The translations under genes were made by a program, and so were the position numbers. A stretch of DNA of 64,000 nucleotides from Rhipidocladum racemiflorum (lineage: Eukaryota > Streptophyta > Magnoliopsida > Poales > Poaceae), in contig CM070577.1 in NCBI GenBank assembly GCA_036346355.1, forward strand, positions 18,041,666 through 18,105,665, written 5' to 3'. Below the pieces are notes generated by a model. That model had not been told where the DNA came from and ran no database searches. It was given only the letters and a program-made list of their open reading frames with translations. The first letter of the stretch is position 1. Every line of letters starts with the position of its first letter. Below are positions 10,712-20,518 of this stretch, piece by piece.

Positions 10712-11330
10712 TGGAGTAGGTGGCCTGCTGGAGTTGCATAGGTGTTGAACACCACCGCTACCTCATGGCACAACGGCGGCGGGGGGAGATGCGGCTGGGG
10801 CTAGGGGAGACACTGCCGAGGGGAGACGCGGCCGGAGGGAGACACCGCCGGTTGAGCGCAGGCGGGGGGGGGGGGGAGACGCCGTCAGGGGGAGGGGGTG
10901 CTAGCCGGGGGAGACGCAGCCAGGGGAGGGGGAGCGCTTGTCGCGGGGAGACGCTGCCGGGGGGTGGGGGGAGCGCTGGCCGGATCTGGAGATGCCGTCA
11001 GAGGAGACACTGCCGGCGGGACGGGGAGCGCAGGAGATCTACTGGCGGGACGGACCGATGGAGCCGCTCGACTGGGGGTGGAGGTGCTCGGCTGGGGAGC
11101 ACCGGATCGGGCATCGAACAGCAAAGGAGCACCAGGCAGCGCAGTAGGATGTCGGGGGCACAACGTGATTCAGATGTGGACGAAGAAATGAAAGGAGATC
11201 GGGCACGCGCATCAAATCTGGCAGGGACAGCAAGAAACGATGAGGCTGTAGCGCAACGCAGATTTCTTGCGTTTCTATCACTTTGGGAGAAGTGTAGAGA
11301 TCATTTCACAAAGAGGAAACGATGATCTTC
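10712..11330. other. GC-rich block with poly-G run, likely 5' UTR or promoter of the Harbinger gene
   Basis: A G-rich, GGAGACGCNGCC-type imperfect repeat fills 10,790-11,100, with a run of 13 G at 10,864-10,876. Open frames occur on both strands only because stops are rare at this GC content; translations are Gly/Arg/Ala repeats without a domain. No gene is supported. Confidence 0.5.
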
Positions 11331-11445
11331 TCTCTCCGTATTAATTTCCTTCCACGTCGTTTTTCTATCCTTGCTGGCACGCTAAGAAACGGCATTGCAA
11401 ATGCCCTAAGTGATTTTCTATTTTTCAAGCCATGGCTTAATACTT

Positions 11446-12290
11446 AAGCTCTTTTATAGTACACTAAATTCAATACGAATTATTTATTATTTTTAATCTA
11501 ATAGATTAGATTAACTAGTATTTATTTATACTTTCTTCAGTAATAGAGTAGTAAAAATACTCTATAATTCAATAGCTAGATCTGATTTCTACTACCCACT
11601 ATATAATACAGTGTAAAATTTCTCAAAATGTTGTGTTTCCACAAGAGCAAACTCCATACACACCACCTTAAATGTCATCAAGTCATATGCAGGAGGAAAT
11701 AATTTCCTCAAGCAGCTATTTCTAATTTCATAAATCTCAGCATCGCTATGTGGGGATTAGGGTTCAAAAAATCGATTTGAAGAAAATTGCTCGAAATTCA
11801 AAATTCAAAAATCAGAAATATTGAGCCCGAAATCAGTCGAAAATTGTAGAGTTTCAAAATAGTTTTTTTTTGAAAAAAAAATAAAAATCGACATATTTTT
11901 ATGGAAAATCAATAGCTTTTAATGGAAAATCGACAGACTTGTTAAACTTTTTTGGCGGTCGATTTTTTAAGCGATTTTCGTCGATATTTTCATCGATTTT
12001 GACCATAAATTTTTTTTTTTTGAATTAGACCGGTTTATCAAGCGGTTTTAAAAGCCGAGCCGCGTCGATACGGGCAAAAATCGAGCGATTTTTATCGATT
12101 TTTTGAACCCTAGTGGGGGTAGACGATTAGTAGGTTCATCAATGCGACTGTCGCTGTAATATCTACGAAAGATAACAACAAATGTTATCGAAGAAAACAT
12201 AAATAAATATTAATTAATTTGATCTATTGGATTGAAAATAATGAACGATCCATATTGAATTTAGTGTATTAAAAGAGCTCAATATTTTAG
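11446..12290. mobile_element. Inverted-repeat (foldback-like) element with about 115-bp terminal arms
   Basis: The arm at about 11,446-11,565 (AAGCTCTTTTATAGTACACT ... AATTCAATACGAATTATT) is repeated in reverse complement at about 12,175-12,290 (GAGCTCTTTTAATACACT ... AATTCAATATGGATC) with few mismatches. The core is AT-rich and carries a nested MITE. I see no transposase and no clear target duplication, so the family is not assigned; it could be a non-autonomous MULE or hAT derivative. Confidence 0.65.
11758..12112. mobile_element. hAT-type MITE nested in the inverted-repeat element
   Basis: The ends are TAGGGTTCAAAAAATCGAT and its reverse complement over 355 bp. It is flanked by GTGGGGAT (11,750-11,757) and GTGGGGGT (12,113-12,120), an 8-bp target duplication with one mismatch. 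The 8-bp duplication and the YAGGG start point to the hAT superfamily. No coding capacity. Confidence 0.75.
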
Positions 12291-12291
12291 C

Positions 12292-12474
12292 TTGGATTCC
12301 ATCGCCGATAGGGCTGTTCTTGACCCCATGATGTGGTGGGTGATCCATGGAACTTCAGCACCTATGTTACAGAGTTTAGTCCTCAAGGTTCTCCGCCTAC
12401 CTGCCTCATCTTCTCGCTGTGAGAGGAATTGGAGCACATACGGTTTCATTCGCGACACTACGAAGAAGAATCTC
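12292..12474 (+). pseudogene. hAT transposase C-terminal dimerisation fragment
   Basis: The plus-strand frame reads DPMMWWVIHG, then APMLQSLVLKVLRLPASSSR and CERNWSTYGFI. The WW..HG, ASSSRCERNWSTY signature is the hAT dimerisation domain that ends these transposases. About 60 codons are recognisable; the frame then runs into unrelated GC-rich sequence near 12,480. Nothing of the BED zinc finger or DDE core is present nearby, so this is a scrap. It starts exactly at the right arm of the inverted-repeat element, which may have captured or cut it. Confidence 0.8.
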
Positions 12475-12479
12475 CTATC

Positions 12480-13067
12480 ATGCGAGTCCCGTGCCGACCA
12501 ACGGTGGCGTGCTCTCCGGTGCAGGCTTGGAACCTTGATTCGTGACGCCGGCGTCCGCGGTTGTGGGACGGCTCCTGGCCATGCGCGTGTGAGAAGACAC
12601 AGGGAGCCGTACGTGGGAGTGGCGTGGCCTCGCGGGGGCCTGGAGCCGTCGGCCGCAGTCCCGCCGTCCGGGACAAGCGCGACATCGTGGAAGGAGCGGC
12701 CGTTCTGTCAGTCCAACACGATGAATTGCGCTGTGCCAGTCTCGTCGCCGTGCCGGACGGCCGCGCCTCGGTTTGTTTGAAGTTTGACCTTCGAACCGAC
12801 GTTGGTCTTGGACGCAGTCGACCAAGCAAGGCCAGGCCCTCCAGCATGAAAAGCAAGACCGGAGAAAAGCGAAGCAATTTTTTTGTGGCCCTTGGCTCAG
12901 TTTGTTCTTCAAGTTTGGTTTTTATGGACGAAATGGTAATTCTTGTCTTTTATCGACTGTAGCAGTCATCTATGACGCTCGTATACTACAGTAATAAATA
13001 TCTATGGTGTTTTCTAATTACAGTATACATACTGTAGATATATATTGATCCTTTTATAATTGAGAAG
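12480..13067. other. GC-rich tail then AT-rich spacer, no gene recognised
   Basis: 12,480-12,780 is GC-rich and open in several frames without a recognisable domain. 12,960-13,067 carries short CTGTAG/TACAGT inverted phrases. I see no transcript structure, repeat boundary or RNA gene here. Confidence 0.5.
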
Positions 13068-13950
13068 CAAGGATTCAAATTTCGCCGAAATCTCGGTGTT
13101 CGGACCTCCCCGAGATTTAAGATTCCGACGAAATTTAAAATTTTGAAAAAAAAATTCAAATTGCTATAGTAACCGAAATTTTAGGATTTTTAAATGAAAT
13201 TTGATCAGATTGGATTCTTCACATCATTTTTCGTATAGAATAGTCGGTAGATCATCCAATTTGCCTATGCACATTAATTCTCGCGGTTATTAATTAAATA
13301 CCTAGGTTGTCAGAATTTTTAAAAATTTCTCAAGCTTGATCATCTTCTGAAAATTCTATGAGAATATTTGTGATGCATCAGGACCATCCACAAAATTTTT
13401 TAAAATTTTCTAACATGGTTTGAACTATTTTCATTCAGTTGAAATTTGTTGGTCAGTCTTCAGTAGCACTATTCGAATTTTTGAAAATTCCTCAAGATTG
13501 ATCATCATATGAAAAATTTTATGGTAATATTATGAATGTGTTAGGACTATCTACAAAAAATTTTAAAAGTTTCTAACGTGATTTGCATTATTTTCCATTC
13601 GGTTGATGTCAGCCTTTTTATTAGCACAGTAGCATTGTTAGATTTTTTTAAAAAAATTCCTCAATGTTAATTATTATCTGAAATTTTTATGGGAACATTA
13701 CTAATATATCAGAAACATCAAAAAAATATATATATTTTAACTTATTTTTTACTATTTTTCGGTTGGTACTATTTGAACCGAAATCTCGTTGATCTCGACC
13801 GAAATCTCAGATTTCCCGGTAAAAAAAAAACAGATTTTAAATTTGATTTTTGGATTTTATCCGAATTTTATTTAAAATTCTAAAATCTCACTAAAGTTTT
13901 AGATTTTGGCTACTTCCGAGATTTATACTAAAACGAAATTTAAAACCTTA
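13068..13950. mobile_element. MITE-like element with CAAGGATTCAAATTTCG ends
   Basis: The left end CAAGGATTCAAATTTCG (13,068) and the reverse complement of the right end, TAAGGTTTTAAATTTCG (13,950), match at 13 of 17 positions, and both interiors have AAATCTCGG nearby. The style (CCGAAATCTCGG phrases) is shared with the MITE at 47,681. Flanking 8-mers TTGAGAAG and TCAACAAG match at only 5 of 8, so the target duplication is unproven. It ends about 115 bp before the NLR 1 start codon. Confidence 0.5.
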
Positions 13951-14064
13951 TCAACAAGCGAGTTTGATTTACCATTTGCCAAAGTTTGGGAAAAAAAGCC
14001 TCAAAGCTCCTCCGAATTGTTACACGGACCCAGCCCCTCTCGCAGCAGCTGAGCCTTCGCACCG

Positions 14065-15960
14065 ATGGCCATGGCCGCGCCGTGGCCCGTGTCGCAGGAC
14101 ATCTCCGCGCTCGCCCACCGCCTCCTCGCCCACGCCCAAGCCTGCCCCCGCGCGGCCCGCGCCGGGCTGCGGGACCTCGCGGCCGCGCTCCAGCGGATCC
14201 AGCCCGTCGCCGGCGCGATCGAGCGGCGGCCGGGGCCCACCTTGTCCGCCTGGCTCCTCCAGCTGAAGGGCGCCGTCTCCGACGCGGAGGACCTGCTGGA
14301 CGAGCTCCGCCGTCGCCAGGTCGGCCCCGCGCTCTCTTACTGCATAACCCTGGGCAAGCCCTCCCGGGAGTTGAAGCGATTGGTCGGTAGGATCGACCGC
14401 ATCCACGACAGATCTGAGCGCCTTGTTGGTGTGGTGCAATCGGACGAGACAGGATTTGATGTGAGGTCGCCGAACCGCGTGACCGGCTCCGTGCTCGCAG
14501 AGCGGAAGGTGATTGGCCGTGACAGAGAGTGCGGTGAGGTAGTCCACTGGCTCGTGGGGGTTTCTGATGAAGGATGCTGTTCTGCTGCCCCGGTGGTTGC
14601 AATCGTTGGCCATGGTGGAATGGGGAAGACGACGGTTGCACAGTGCGTGTATAACAATGAGAAGATTGAACGGTACTTTGATATGAAAGCTTGGGTTTGC
14701 GTCTGGGATAGATCGGATGAGGTCGAGCTCACCAGGGAGATATTACAGTCCATTGGTGGAGCGGATGATACATTGTATGGCGATAATTTTGCCAATCTGG
14801 AAAGCCTACAGGAGATGCTCAAAAGATTTGTCGTGTCAAAGAGGTTTCTCCTAGTTCTTGATGATGTTTGGAATGATGAGGGGAAGACTGAGCTGGAGAA
14901 TAGGAGTGTGTGGAAGAAGGTGCTGGCACCTCTTAGGTATGCCACAAGTGGGACCAAGATCTTGGTGAACACTCGGATGAAGCTAGTAGCTGAAATTCTG
15001 AATGCGACACATGTGGTTTCCCTCGATGGATTAGGGGGCGGTGATTGTTGGTTGTTGTTAAAGGAGGCTGCTTTGTGTGGAGAAACCATGGATGTTCCTT
15101 CTGAGTTGCAAGGGATTGGGAAAGCCATTGCTGCAAAGGTGAAGGGCTCACCTTTAGCTGCTAATGCTCTTGGACAAATGCTAAGAAATACCAGGAGCAC
15201 AAGGAAATGGAGAACGCTGCTGGACATAAAAATTAGTGATAACATTATTATTTCCTCACTCCAACTCACTTATCAACACTTGCCTGGGCACCTCCAGCGC
15301 TGCTTTGCGTACTGCAGCATATTTCCAAGAAGCTGGAGGTTTGATCGAGATAAATTGGTCATGATTTGGGTAACTCTGGGTTTCATCCAACCATCAAAAA
15401 AAGAAGGAAAAACGGTGCAGGATTTAGGACAAGAATACTTTGATGATCTCCTATCACGGTCCTTCTTCCAGATTGTCAATAAAGATCACCAAACATATTA
15501 TTTCCTAGATGACCTAATGCATGATTTGGCACAGCATTTTTCTGCTCATGATTGCATCAAAATCGATGAAGGTGTTCCTATCGTGATTCCACCAACAGTG
15601 CGTCACTTGTCTGTCTCAACTGATCATTTATTACAGCTCAAGAGCAAGTGCAGGTTGGGAAGTCTGCACACATTGTTAGTTCTAAGAAGCCCTTCATTGT
15701 CCTTGAGACATTTCCCTAGTAAACTTCTTGCTGAACTTAAAAACTTGCGTGTTCTGGATCTTAGTGAGTCTGATATTGTAGAATTGCCAGGAACCATTAG
15801 TCAGTTGGTTCATCTCCATTACCTAGCTTTGTGCTGTATAACTAACAAACTTCCCAAGTGCATATACAGACTTAGGCCCAGTTCGTTTCAGCTTCTGGAT
15901 TATGGATTCTGGATTATAGGAGAAGCTGCTTCTGATTATGGAAGAATCAGGCCGAGCTAA
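14065..15960 (+). CDS. NLR 1: CC-NB-ARC-LRR disease-resistance protein, truncated by a MITE in the LRR
   Basis: An intracellular immune receptor of the RGA/CNL type. The open frame of 631 codons has an N-terminal coiled-coil region (1-130, with VSDAEDLLDELRRR at 71-84), P-loop GHGGMGKTT (182-190), kinase-2 FLLVLDDVW (261-269), RNBS-B GTKILVNTR (296-304), GSPLAANALG (361-370), RNBS-D CFAYCSIFPRSW (413-424), an MHD-type LMHDLAQ (484-490), and about two leucine-rich repeats (LKNLRVLDLSESDIVELP). Residues 604-631 are encoded by an inserted MITE (15,875) and end at TAA. Typical relatives have 900-1,300 aa, so most of the LRR is missing. NB motifs look intact. ATG at 14,065 was chosen as the first in frame; a second ATG follows two codons later. 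The 5' end is very GC-rich, as in many grass genes. Confidence 0.9.
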   Translation: MAMAAPWPVSQDISALAHRLLAHAQACPRAARAGLRDLAAALQRIQPVAGAIERRPGPTLSAWLLQLKGAVSDAEDLLDELRRRQVGPALSYCITLGKPSRELKRLVGRIDRIHDRSERLVGVVQSDETGFDVRSPNRVTGSVLAERKVIGRDRECGEVVHWLVGVSDEGCCSAAPVVAIVGHGGMGKTTVAQCVYNNEKIERYFDMKAWVCVWDRSDEVELTREILQSIGGADDTLYGDNFANLESLQEMLKRFVVSKRFLLVLDDVWNDEGKTELENRSVWKKVLAPLRYATSGTKILVNTRMKLVAEILNATHVVSLDGLGGGDCWLLLKEAALCGETMDVPSELQGIGKAIAAKVKGSPLAANALGQMLRNTRSTRKWRTLLDIKISDNIIISSLQLTYQHLPGHLQRCFAYCSIFPRSWRFDRDKLVMIWVTLGFIQPSKKEGKTVQDLGQEYFDDLLSRSFFQIVNKDHQTYYFLDDLMHDLAQHFSAHDCIKIDEGVPIVIPPTVRHLSVSTDHLLQLKSKCRLGSLHTLLVLRSPSLSLRHFPSKLLAELKNLRVLDLSESDIVELPGTISQLVHLHYLALCCITNKLPKCIYRLRPSSFQLLDYGFWIIGEAASDYGRIRPS

Positions 15961-16155
15961 CTATGACTTCTAGGTTCCGGACCGAGCTGGCAAGAATCAG
16001 CAAGAATCTATAAGAATCAGGTTTCAGCCATATTCTGATTCTATTCAGAAGACAACTTCTGATTCTCAGAGAAGCTGTCCAGAATCCTCCTATTCGGCAA
16101 ATAATCCGTTTTTTTTAAAAGCAGAAGCTGTCCAGAAGCTGAAACGAACGGGGCC
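15875..16155. mobile_element. Tourist/PIF-type MITE inserted in the NLR 1 LRR exon
   Basis: The ends are GGCCCAGTTCGTTTCAGC and the reverse complement of GAAACGAACGGGGCC, extending over about 25 bp (CAGCTTCTGGA inner part). The target duplication is TTA (15,872-15,874 and 16,156-16,158), as for Tourist/Harbinger MITEs. Length 281 bp. The interior is rich in AGAAGCTG/CAGCTTCT phrases and has no gene. It adds 28 codons and a stop to NLR 1. Confidence 0.9.
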
Positions 16156-16279
16156 TTAGTCATATTGAAGTGCTGGATATACCTCTATTGTTATTTCACG
16201 GTAGTGAAGAATTGGTTACACTTGAATATCTTGAAACTTGCTATAGACACAAGTTGATGAGGGCCGCAATTGATGTTTG
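16156..16279 (+). pseudogene. NLR 1 tail downstream of the MITE
   Basis: Without the MITE and one TTA copy, the NLR frame would continue across 15,874/16,159 with SHIEVLDIPLLLFHGSEELV and reach TGA at 16,277-16,279. So even the pre-insertion gene ended soon after, with a short and poor LRR. This suggests the gene had already lost its LRR before the MITE arrived, or that it belonged to a short-LRR group. Continuity of frame is seen directly; the history is inferred. Confidence 0.65.
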
Positions 16280-17858
16280 ATAAGAGTAGAATTCCATTCT
16301 TCAAAGGAGACAGTGCTGTCAGCAAGGAATAAGCATGTGAGGTTGATTGGTTAACTATATTATCAACTTCCTCATGTCCTTTCAGAATTGAACTTTGCTA
16401 AGTAGCCCAAGAGCAGAACATGGAATTTTATTCTTTCATAAAACACATCAAATCACTGGACTCAATCTATATCCATGTGTTTTAGTGAGTTTATAACAGA
16501 ATAATTCACGAGAAGACCGTCATTCTAATTCGGTGGAGCAAGGATCTGGTTGTTCACTGATGTTCCCTGTTTGTTTGTTCACTGATGTTCACCAGGTTTG
16601 CAGTCTTAAAGCCCTTCTATTACAGGACTAGCTGTTAGTTTTGCCTACGTTTGGTATCCTGACAAGCTCTGTATAGTTCTTTATAATATCTTTTTTGTTT
16701 TCTCATTTTGTAAGCTATTGTATATTTTGCTAGTTCAATTAGCTGATTCTGTACTGTTCCTTTCTTGAAAAAAGAAGAAAGATGGTAATTTGATAGTACA
16801 ATTATGATGCCTGATTGCTTTGATCAAGTGTGTATTCCATTTCGTGATTCTGTGCATTGGATTTCAATTTCCCACTGGTCATAGCAGATAGCACGTGCTT
16901 CCTTCAATATTGCTGGCAACAGATACACCTGAAGTACGACTTGAGACCCCGTTTCGAACGTGGGAATTTTTACCCAATCCTGTGGGAATTAAATTGTTTC
17001 CGATGAAATTTTTTCAAAAATATTGTGTACTTCCTACGTTGTAAACTATAATGATACACTTAAACTACATTTGTTATCTATGTGCAACTTTCTTTGTAAA
17101 TTCTTCGTTTACCCCTGTAGAAAGTTAAATAAAAAATGCTAGTGCAATGGGAAAAAGAAAAAATTCTAGCAATGATTTAGTTTTAAAGAAAATGCACTTT
17201 TAAAGTTGTGATTTAGTGCGTGAAATTATCCTCTCCTGGGGCTTGTACAGAGTTGCAACTAGGAATAGGTTGGTAGGGCTGCATATCAAAGAGCTTGTAT
17301 AAGTTTGTTGGTGGATGTGCGGAATTATCAGGGATTCAGGGCTGAATATGCTTGCTTCAGTGTTTGTGGTTCGTCGGTACACGAAGTATTTCCGTTTTAC
17401 CAATCAGGCCATGAATAGAGAATTTTTGCAATGAAAAGAACAGCATTAATTTGAGACCAATTTGATAGCTAATGAATACCTTGTTCACAACTCAGTAAAT
17501 TGCAGCAAATGGTTGTTCTCATATGTGCAGGTGAAGTGCATCTGCTACATTGGAAAGGAAAATGGAAACGTACTGCAGTCAATGTGGGCATTACAGGCAC
17601 AATACATAAATTATAGTCAAACTACAGAAACATTATATGATGGTTCCAGCCCAGAGCAAGCTATTGGGAAGCATACTCCGGTATCTTTCAGCCTGCATTT
17701 TGGAATTTCACACAATTTGTCAGCATTATTGCCATGGAAATATATACATCTCATCGATTATAACTTACAAGTGCTATTTTATAGGAAAGGTACTATTCTC
17801 AGGACGATGAAATGGACATGCTAATGGTATCAAAGACACCTGCACAATGAGACTCTGA
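16280..17858. other. Spacer between the convergent NLR genes
   Basis: AT-rich sequence without a supported gene. A phrase near 16,945-17,000 (CCCCGTTTCGAACGTGGGAATTT) looks like one end of a Tourist-like MITE, but I could not find its partner end. The open frame at 17,462-17,824 has no recognisable content. Confidence 0.4.
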
Positions 17859-18294
17859 TCAATGGATCTGTTTAACCGGGATACAAGCTACTTTATCCCA
17901 TTCTTGTCCATGTTTATTCTTTACGTTGCAGTTGGTTCAATAACGTTGGTTTGCACCCAATCAGATGAAGAACTTGCAGTGATGATGGGAAACCATTTGG
18001 CAATGACTCCAACTCCACACAGTACATTATGCTCAGTTTTCTCAGAGTTGAGGCTGTTGAAGTTGTCAGGGAAAGATCCTACGGTGAGCTTGGAGCAATT
18101 TTCGATCAACACACTTTCCAGTGCCACAAAACTTGGTAAGGAATGCAGGGAAAGACAATTGGGAGCATTGTTGAACATGTAGCTCAAGGAACTTTGTTAA
18201 GCGGTTTGGGTTCTCAATCTATGGAACGATGTTATGTTGCTGCAGTTGACTATCTCCAGCGAGGCAAGTAATTGTAAACCTCGCAAACAAGTTT
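17859..18294 (-). pseudogene. NLR 2, fourth piece: C-terminal LRRs and stop
   Basis: Minus-strand LRR sequence: CLRGLQLLASLEIVNCSNIT (18,294 on), then CLSLHSLPSFVALESVLIEN and CSKLTVGSFPDNFNSL, a frame change to LRKLSIMYCVELESLPNGFP, and the end EWDKVACIPVKQIH with TGA at 17,859-17,861. These are typical C-terminal repeats of grass CNL proteins, which sense or hold the receptor inactive. At least two frameshifts and one stop (TAA near 18,199) are present. It is the distal end of the pseudogene that starts near 47,560. Confidence 0.8.
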
Positions 18295-20244
18295 TAGTGT
18301 TATGCCATTGAGATAGTTATATAGGTGATTATAACATGATTATGTTTATAAATAATAATATGATTATTGGTCTAATGAATATATATCATTATATTGATCA
18401 GCAATTATGTGACTTGCTTACGAAACTCTTTACTTATTGATATAATTCTATAAAAATCTCTGATCGGATATCGTCGTAGAGGACAATTATGAATAGATCA
18501 GCACATGTACTGATAGATGATCATGTTTCATAGATTAGGGATATGGAGATACCATCAATACATTGTGAACGCATGTTGAAGAGCATGGGTTAGATAGACC
18601 CGCAATGGGACACTGCGAGAATGTTACATTCTTATGTGTTATCAGTGTATCTCATACATTGTAAATGTATGATTCTTAGACATGAGATTGTTACATTCCC
18701 TACATGTGTAATAGTTTACCTCATGGTTACCAAACACTTTCCTAATCGGATAGTTATAAAGGTTGATTGATTCTTAGACATGAGATTGTTACATTCCCTA
18801 CATGTGTAATAGTTTACCTCATGGTTACCAAACACTTTCCTAATCGGATAGTTATAAAGGTTGATTTCATGTTTACTATGAACCATGCAGAGGAAAGTGA
18901 GCAGTTAAGATGGAATTTGTCACTCCAGTGTAACAGAGATATATGTCTAGGCCACTCGTGTGATATAATTAAGGAAGCGTATGGCCATACCGTGATTCAG
19001 GAGTCAATCACAACTTATTAACATATCACAGATACGAGAGATGGATTGAATTGTCAAAAGATGGCATGCTTCTCACCTTGAGTTCAATCTTCATATAGTT
19101 TGGCAAAAGAATTATTATACGAGTACTTTTGATAGGTTCTGTCCGATTTAATCATATGCATTTGGGAGTTGGCATGCCCTGTAAGACCGACTATTGGAAT
19201 GGAAAAGAGTTTTCTGAATCTATGTTCAAATGTACATGAACCTATAGGGTCACACTTAACGGACTGGGATACATTAATTCGGATTGGTTCCATAATTAAT
19301 GGACCTCGTGGGCTTAACGCGTTGATAGGCCCTTACTTAGGGTTTCGTTGCGTGGCTATATAAGGAGAGAAGAAGGGTGGGCGTGCTGAGAGTTTTTCGT
19401 CTAGAATCCTAGCATTCACCTCTTGTTGCCCTTGCCGAGCGACACGGTGTTTGCACATCGACGCACGGCGTTCTATCCCCGGACGTGTGGACTGCTGTAG
19501 TGACGCTCCTGCGACTGCGACGTGGAGAGGATGAATTGCTTCATCGACACGACGATTGCGTCGAGGGAAGGAAGATCCGCTTTATCGACACGAGGGCTGC
19601 AACGAGAGAAGGACGATCCACTTCATCGACACGACGACTGCGGCGTGGAGAGGACGATCCACTACATCGACGCGCGAAGGATTCCGTAACTGCGTGTCTA
19701 GTGGTAATATGATCTATGATCTCTTTGTAAGTAACTTTCTGGTTATACGGTAATTTTTTTTTAAATTTGTGTTAGTGTAGCGTATCGCGTTTCTCAACAA
19801 CAAGTACCTAGCTAGGCCAATAAGCGCGACGCATGTCATGCGCGTGAACGAAAAATGATTTTGCGTTTTTTTCCGGATGAAAAATAGACCTAGATGTATT
19901 TTTAAAATTTTTGGAGGCTCAAGAAATATTAGAGATCGCGTTTAAAAAAAAGTACACATATATGTGTTGACAAAAATATTTTTTCTAGGGAAAACGGGGA
20001 AATGACCTGGATGTAAAAATCGAAGGCCTGTTTGTTATAGTTTTGGACCTAATCGCTATCTCCAAAAAGTAGAAAAGGGTTTGTTCGTGATTTGTATTTA
20101 ACGCGAGGTTTTTTCCGTAAAGTAACGAGTGAGGGACCCAAACACGATTCGGAAAAGTTTTCCTTGCCCTCACAAAAATCGCGAAGGGTCTTTTCGTAAT
20201 TTTGCAGGGACCTATCCATAATTTAAAGGAACAGAGGGACTTTT
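18295..20244. mobile_element. Insertion of undefined type within NLR 2 (LTR-like)
   Basis: About 1.95 kb separates two pieces of the NLR 2 LRR and has no coding signal. It contains a 98-bp tandem duplication (18,671-18,866), a TATA box TATATAAGG at 19,357-19,365, and four degenerate 45-bp units (about 19,520-19,680) built on GATCCACTTCATCGACACGA. Promoter followed by GC-rich repeats resembles the U3-R-U5 order of an LTR on the plus strand, perhaps ending near TCTCAACA (19,801). Boundaries and family are not proven; the poly-T stretch at 20,240-20,249 may mark the other edge. Confidence 0.4.
18671..18866. repeat. 98-bp direct tandem duplication
   Basis: The phrase GATTCTTAGACATGAGATTG through TTATAAAGGTTGATT occurs at 18,671 and again at 18,769 without visible differences. 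Identical copies mean a recent event in otherwise old sequence. Confidence 0.9.
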
Positions 20245-20518
20245 TTTTTCAAAAATAGCGGAGTGACATGTGGATGCCTTGAGGAGCTCTCAAACCTCCC
20301 AGATGTAATAAAAGGATAATAATGAGATATTTGTAGCCTCTTGTGTAAAGTGCTTGAAGCTCCTCGAACCTTACATCTTGTAGTGCCTCGGTGTCAAAAC
20401 AGAAATTGTGACCACCTGTTGCTGGTGCAGCAAGCCATTTGTAAGGATGGTGGTAGAACGTGTCTCTAATGCAAAATTGCAAGCTTTTTATGATGATGAA
20501 GATGATAGCCTTAGGTGT
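20245..20518 (-). pseudogene. NLR 2, third piece: middle LRRs
   Basis: Minus-strand reading continues the LRR: LRLSSSSS, KACNFALETRSTTILTNGLL, HQQQVVTISVLT, DVRFEELQAL and LQISH-type remnants, spread over two or three frames with stops. It abuts the 5' LTR of the gypsy element at 20,518/20,519; GGTGT (20,514-20,518) is duplicated at 31,827-31,831, where the second piece resumes with KNTGFLSHL. Assignment rests on this continuity and on the LRR style. Confidence 0.7.

Larger units (their letters stand above)
7790..11406 (-). mobile_element. PIF/Harbinger-like element, ORF1 only
   Basis: The right end reads GGGCATTTGCAATGCC inward and is followed by TAA (11,407-11,409). The left end has a weak match (GATGGATGTGCAATGGC at 7,790) preceded by TAA. 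A 3-bp TTA/TAA target duplication and a Myb/SANT ORF1 suit PIF/Harbinger. No DDE transposase gene is present between the ends, so the element would need one from elsewhere. The left boundary rests on about 10 matching bases and is tentative; 7,790-8,429 shows no gene. Confidence 0.45.

Noticed and set aside
10720..11325. 201-codon plus-strand open frame
   Set aside because: Gly/Arg/Ala-rich text over a G-rich imperfect repeat, open on both strands for lack of AT; no domain or splice support.
16945..17010. A complete Tourist MITE
   Set aside because: Only one end-like phrase is visible; no inverted partner or TTA duplication found.
17462..17824. 120-codon plus-strand frame
   Set aside because: No family resemblance and no promoter or codon bias; AT-rich spacer.
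18290..19806. ACAAG on both sides of the 2-kb insert as a target duplication
   Set aside because: The bases next to it do not start with TG on the left (TTTTAGTGTT), so the element edge would be non-canonical; probably chance.
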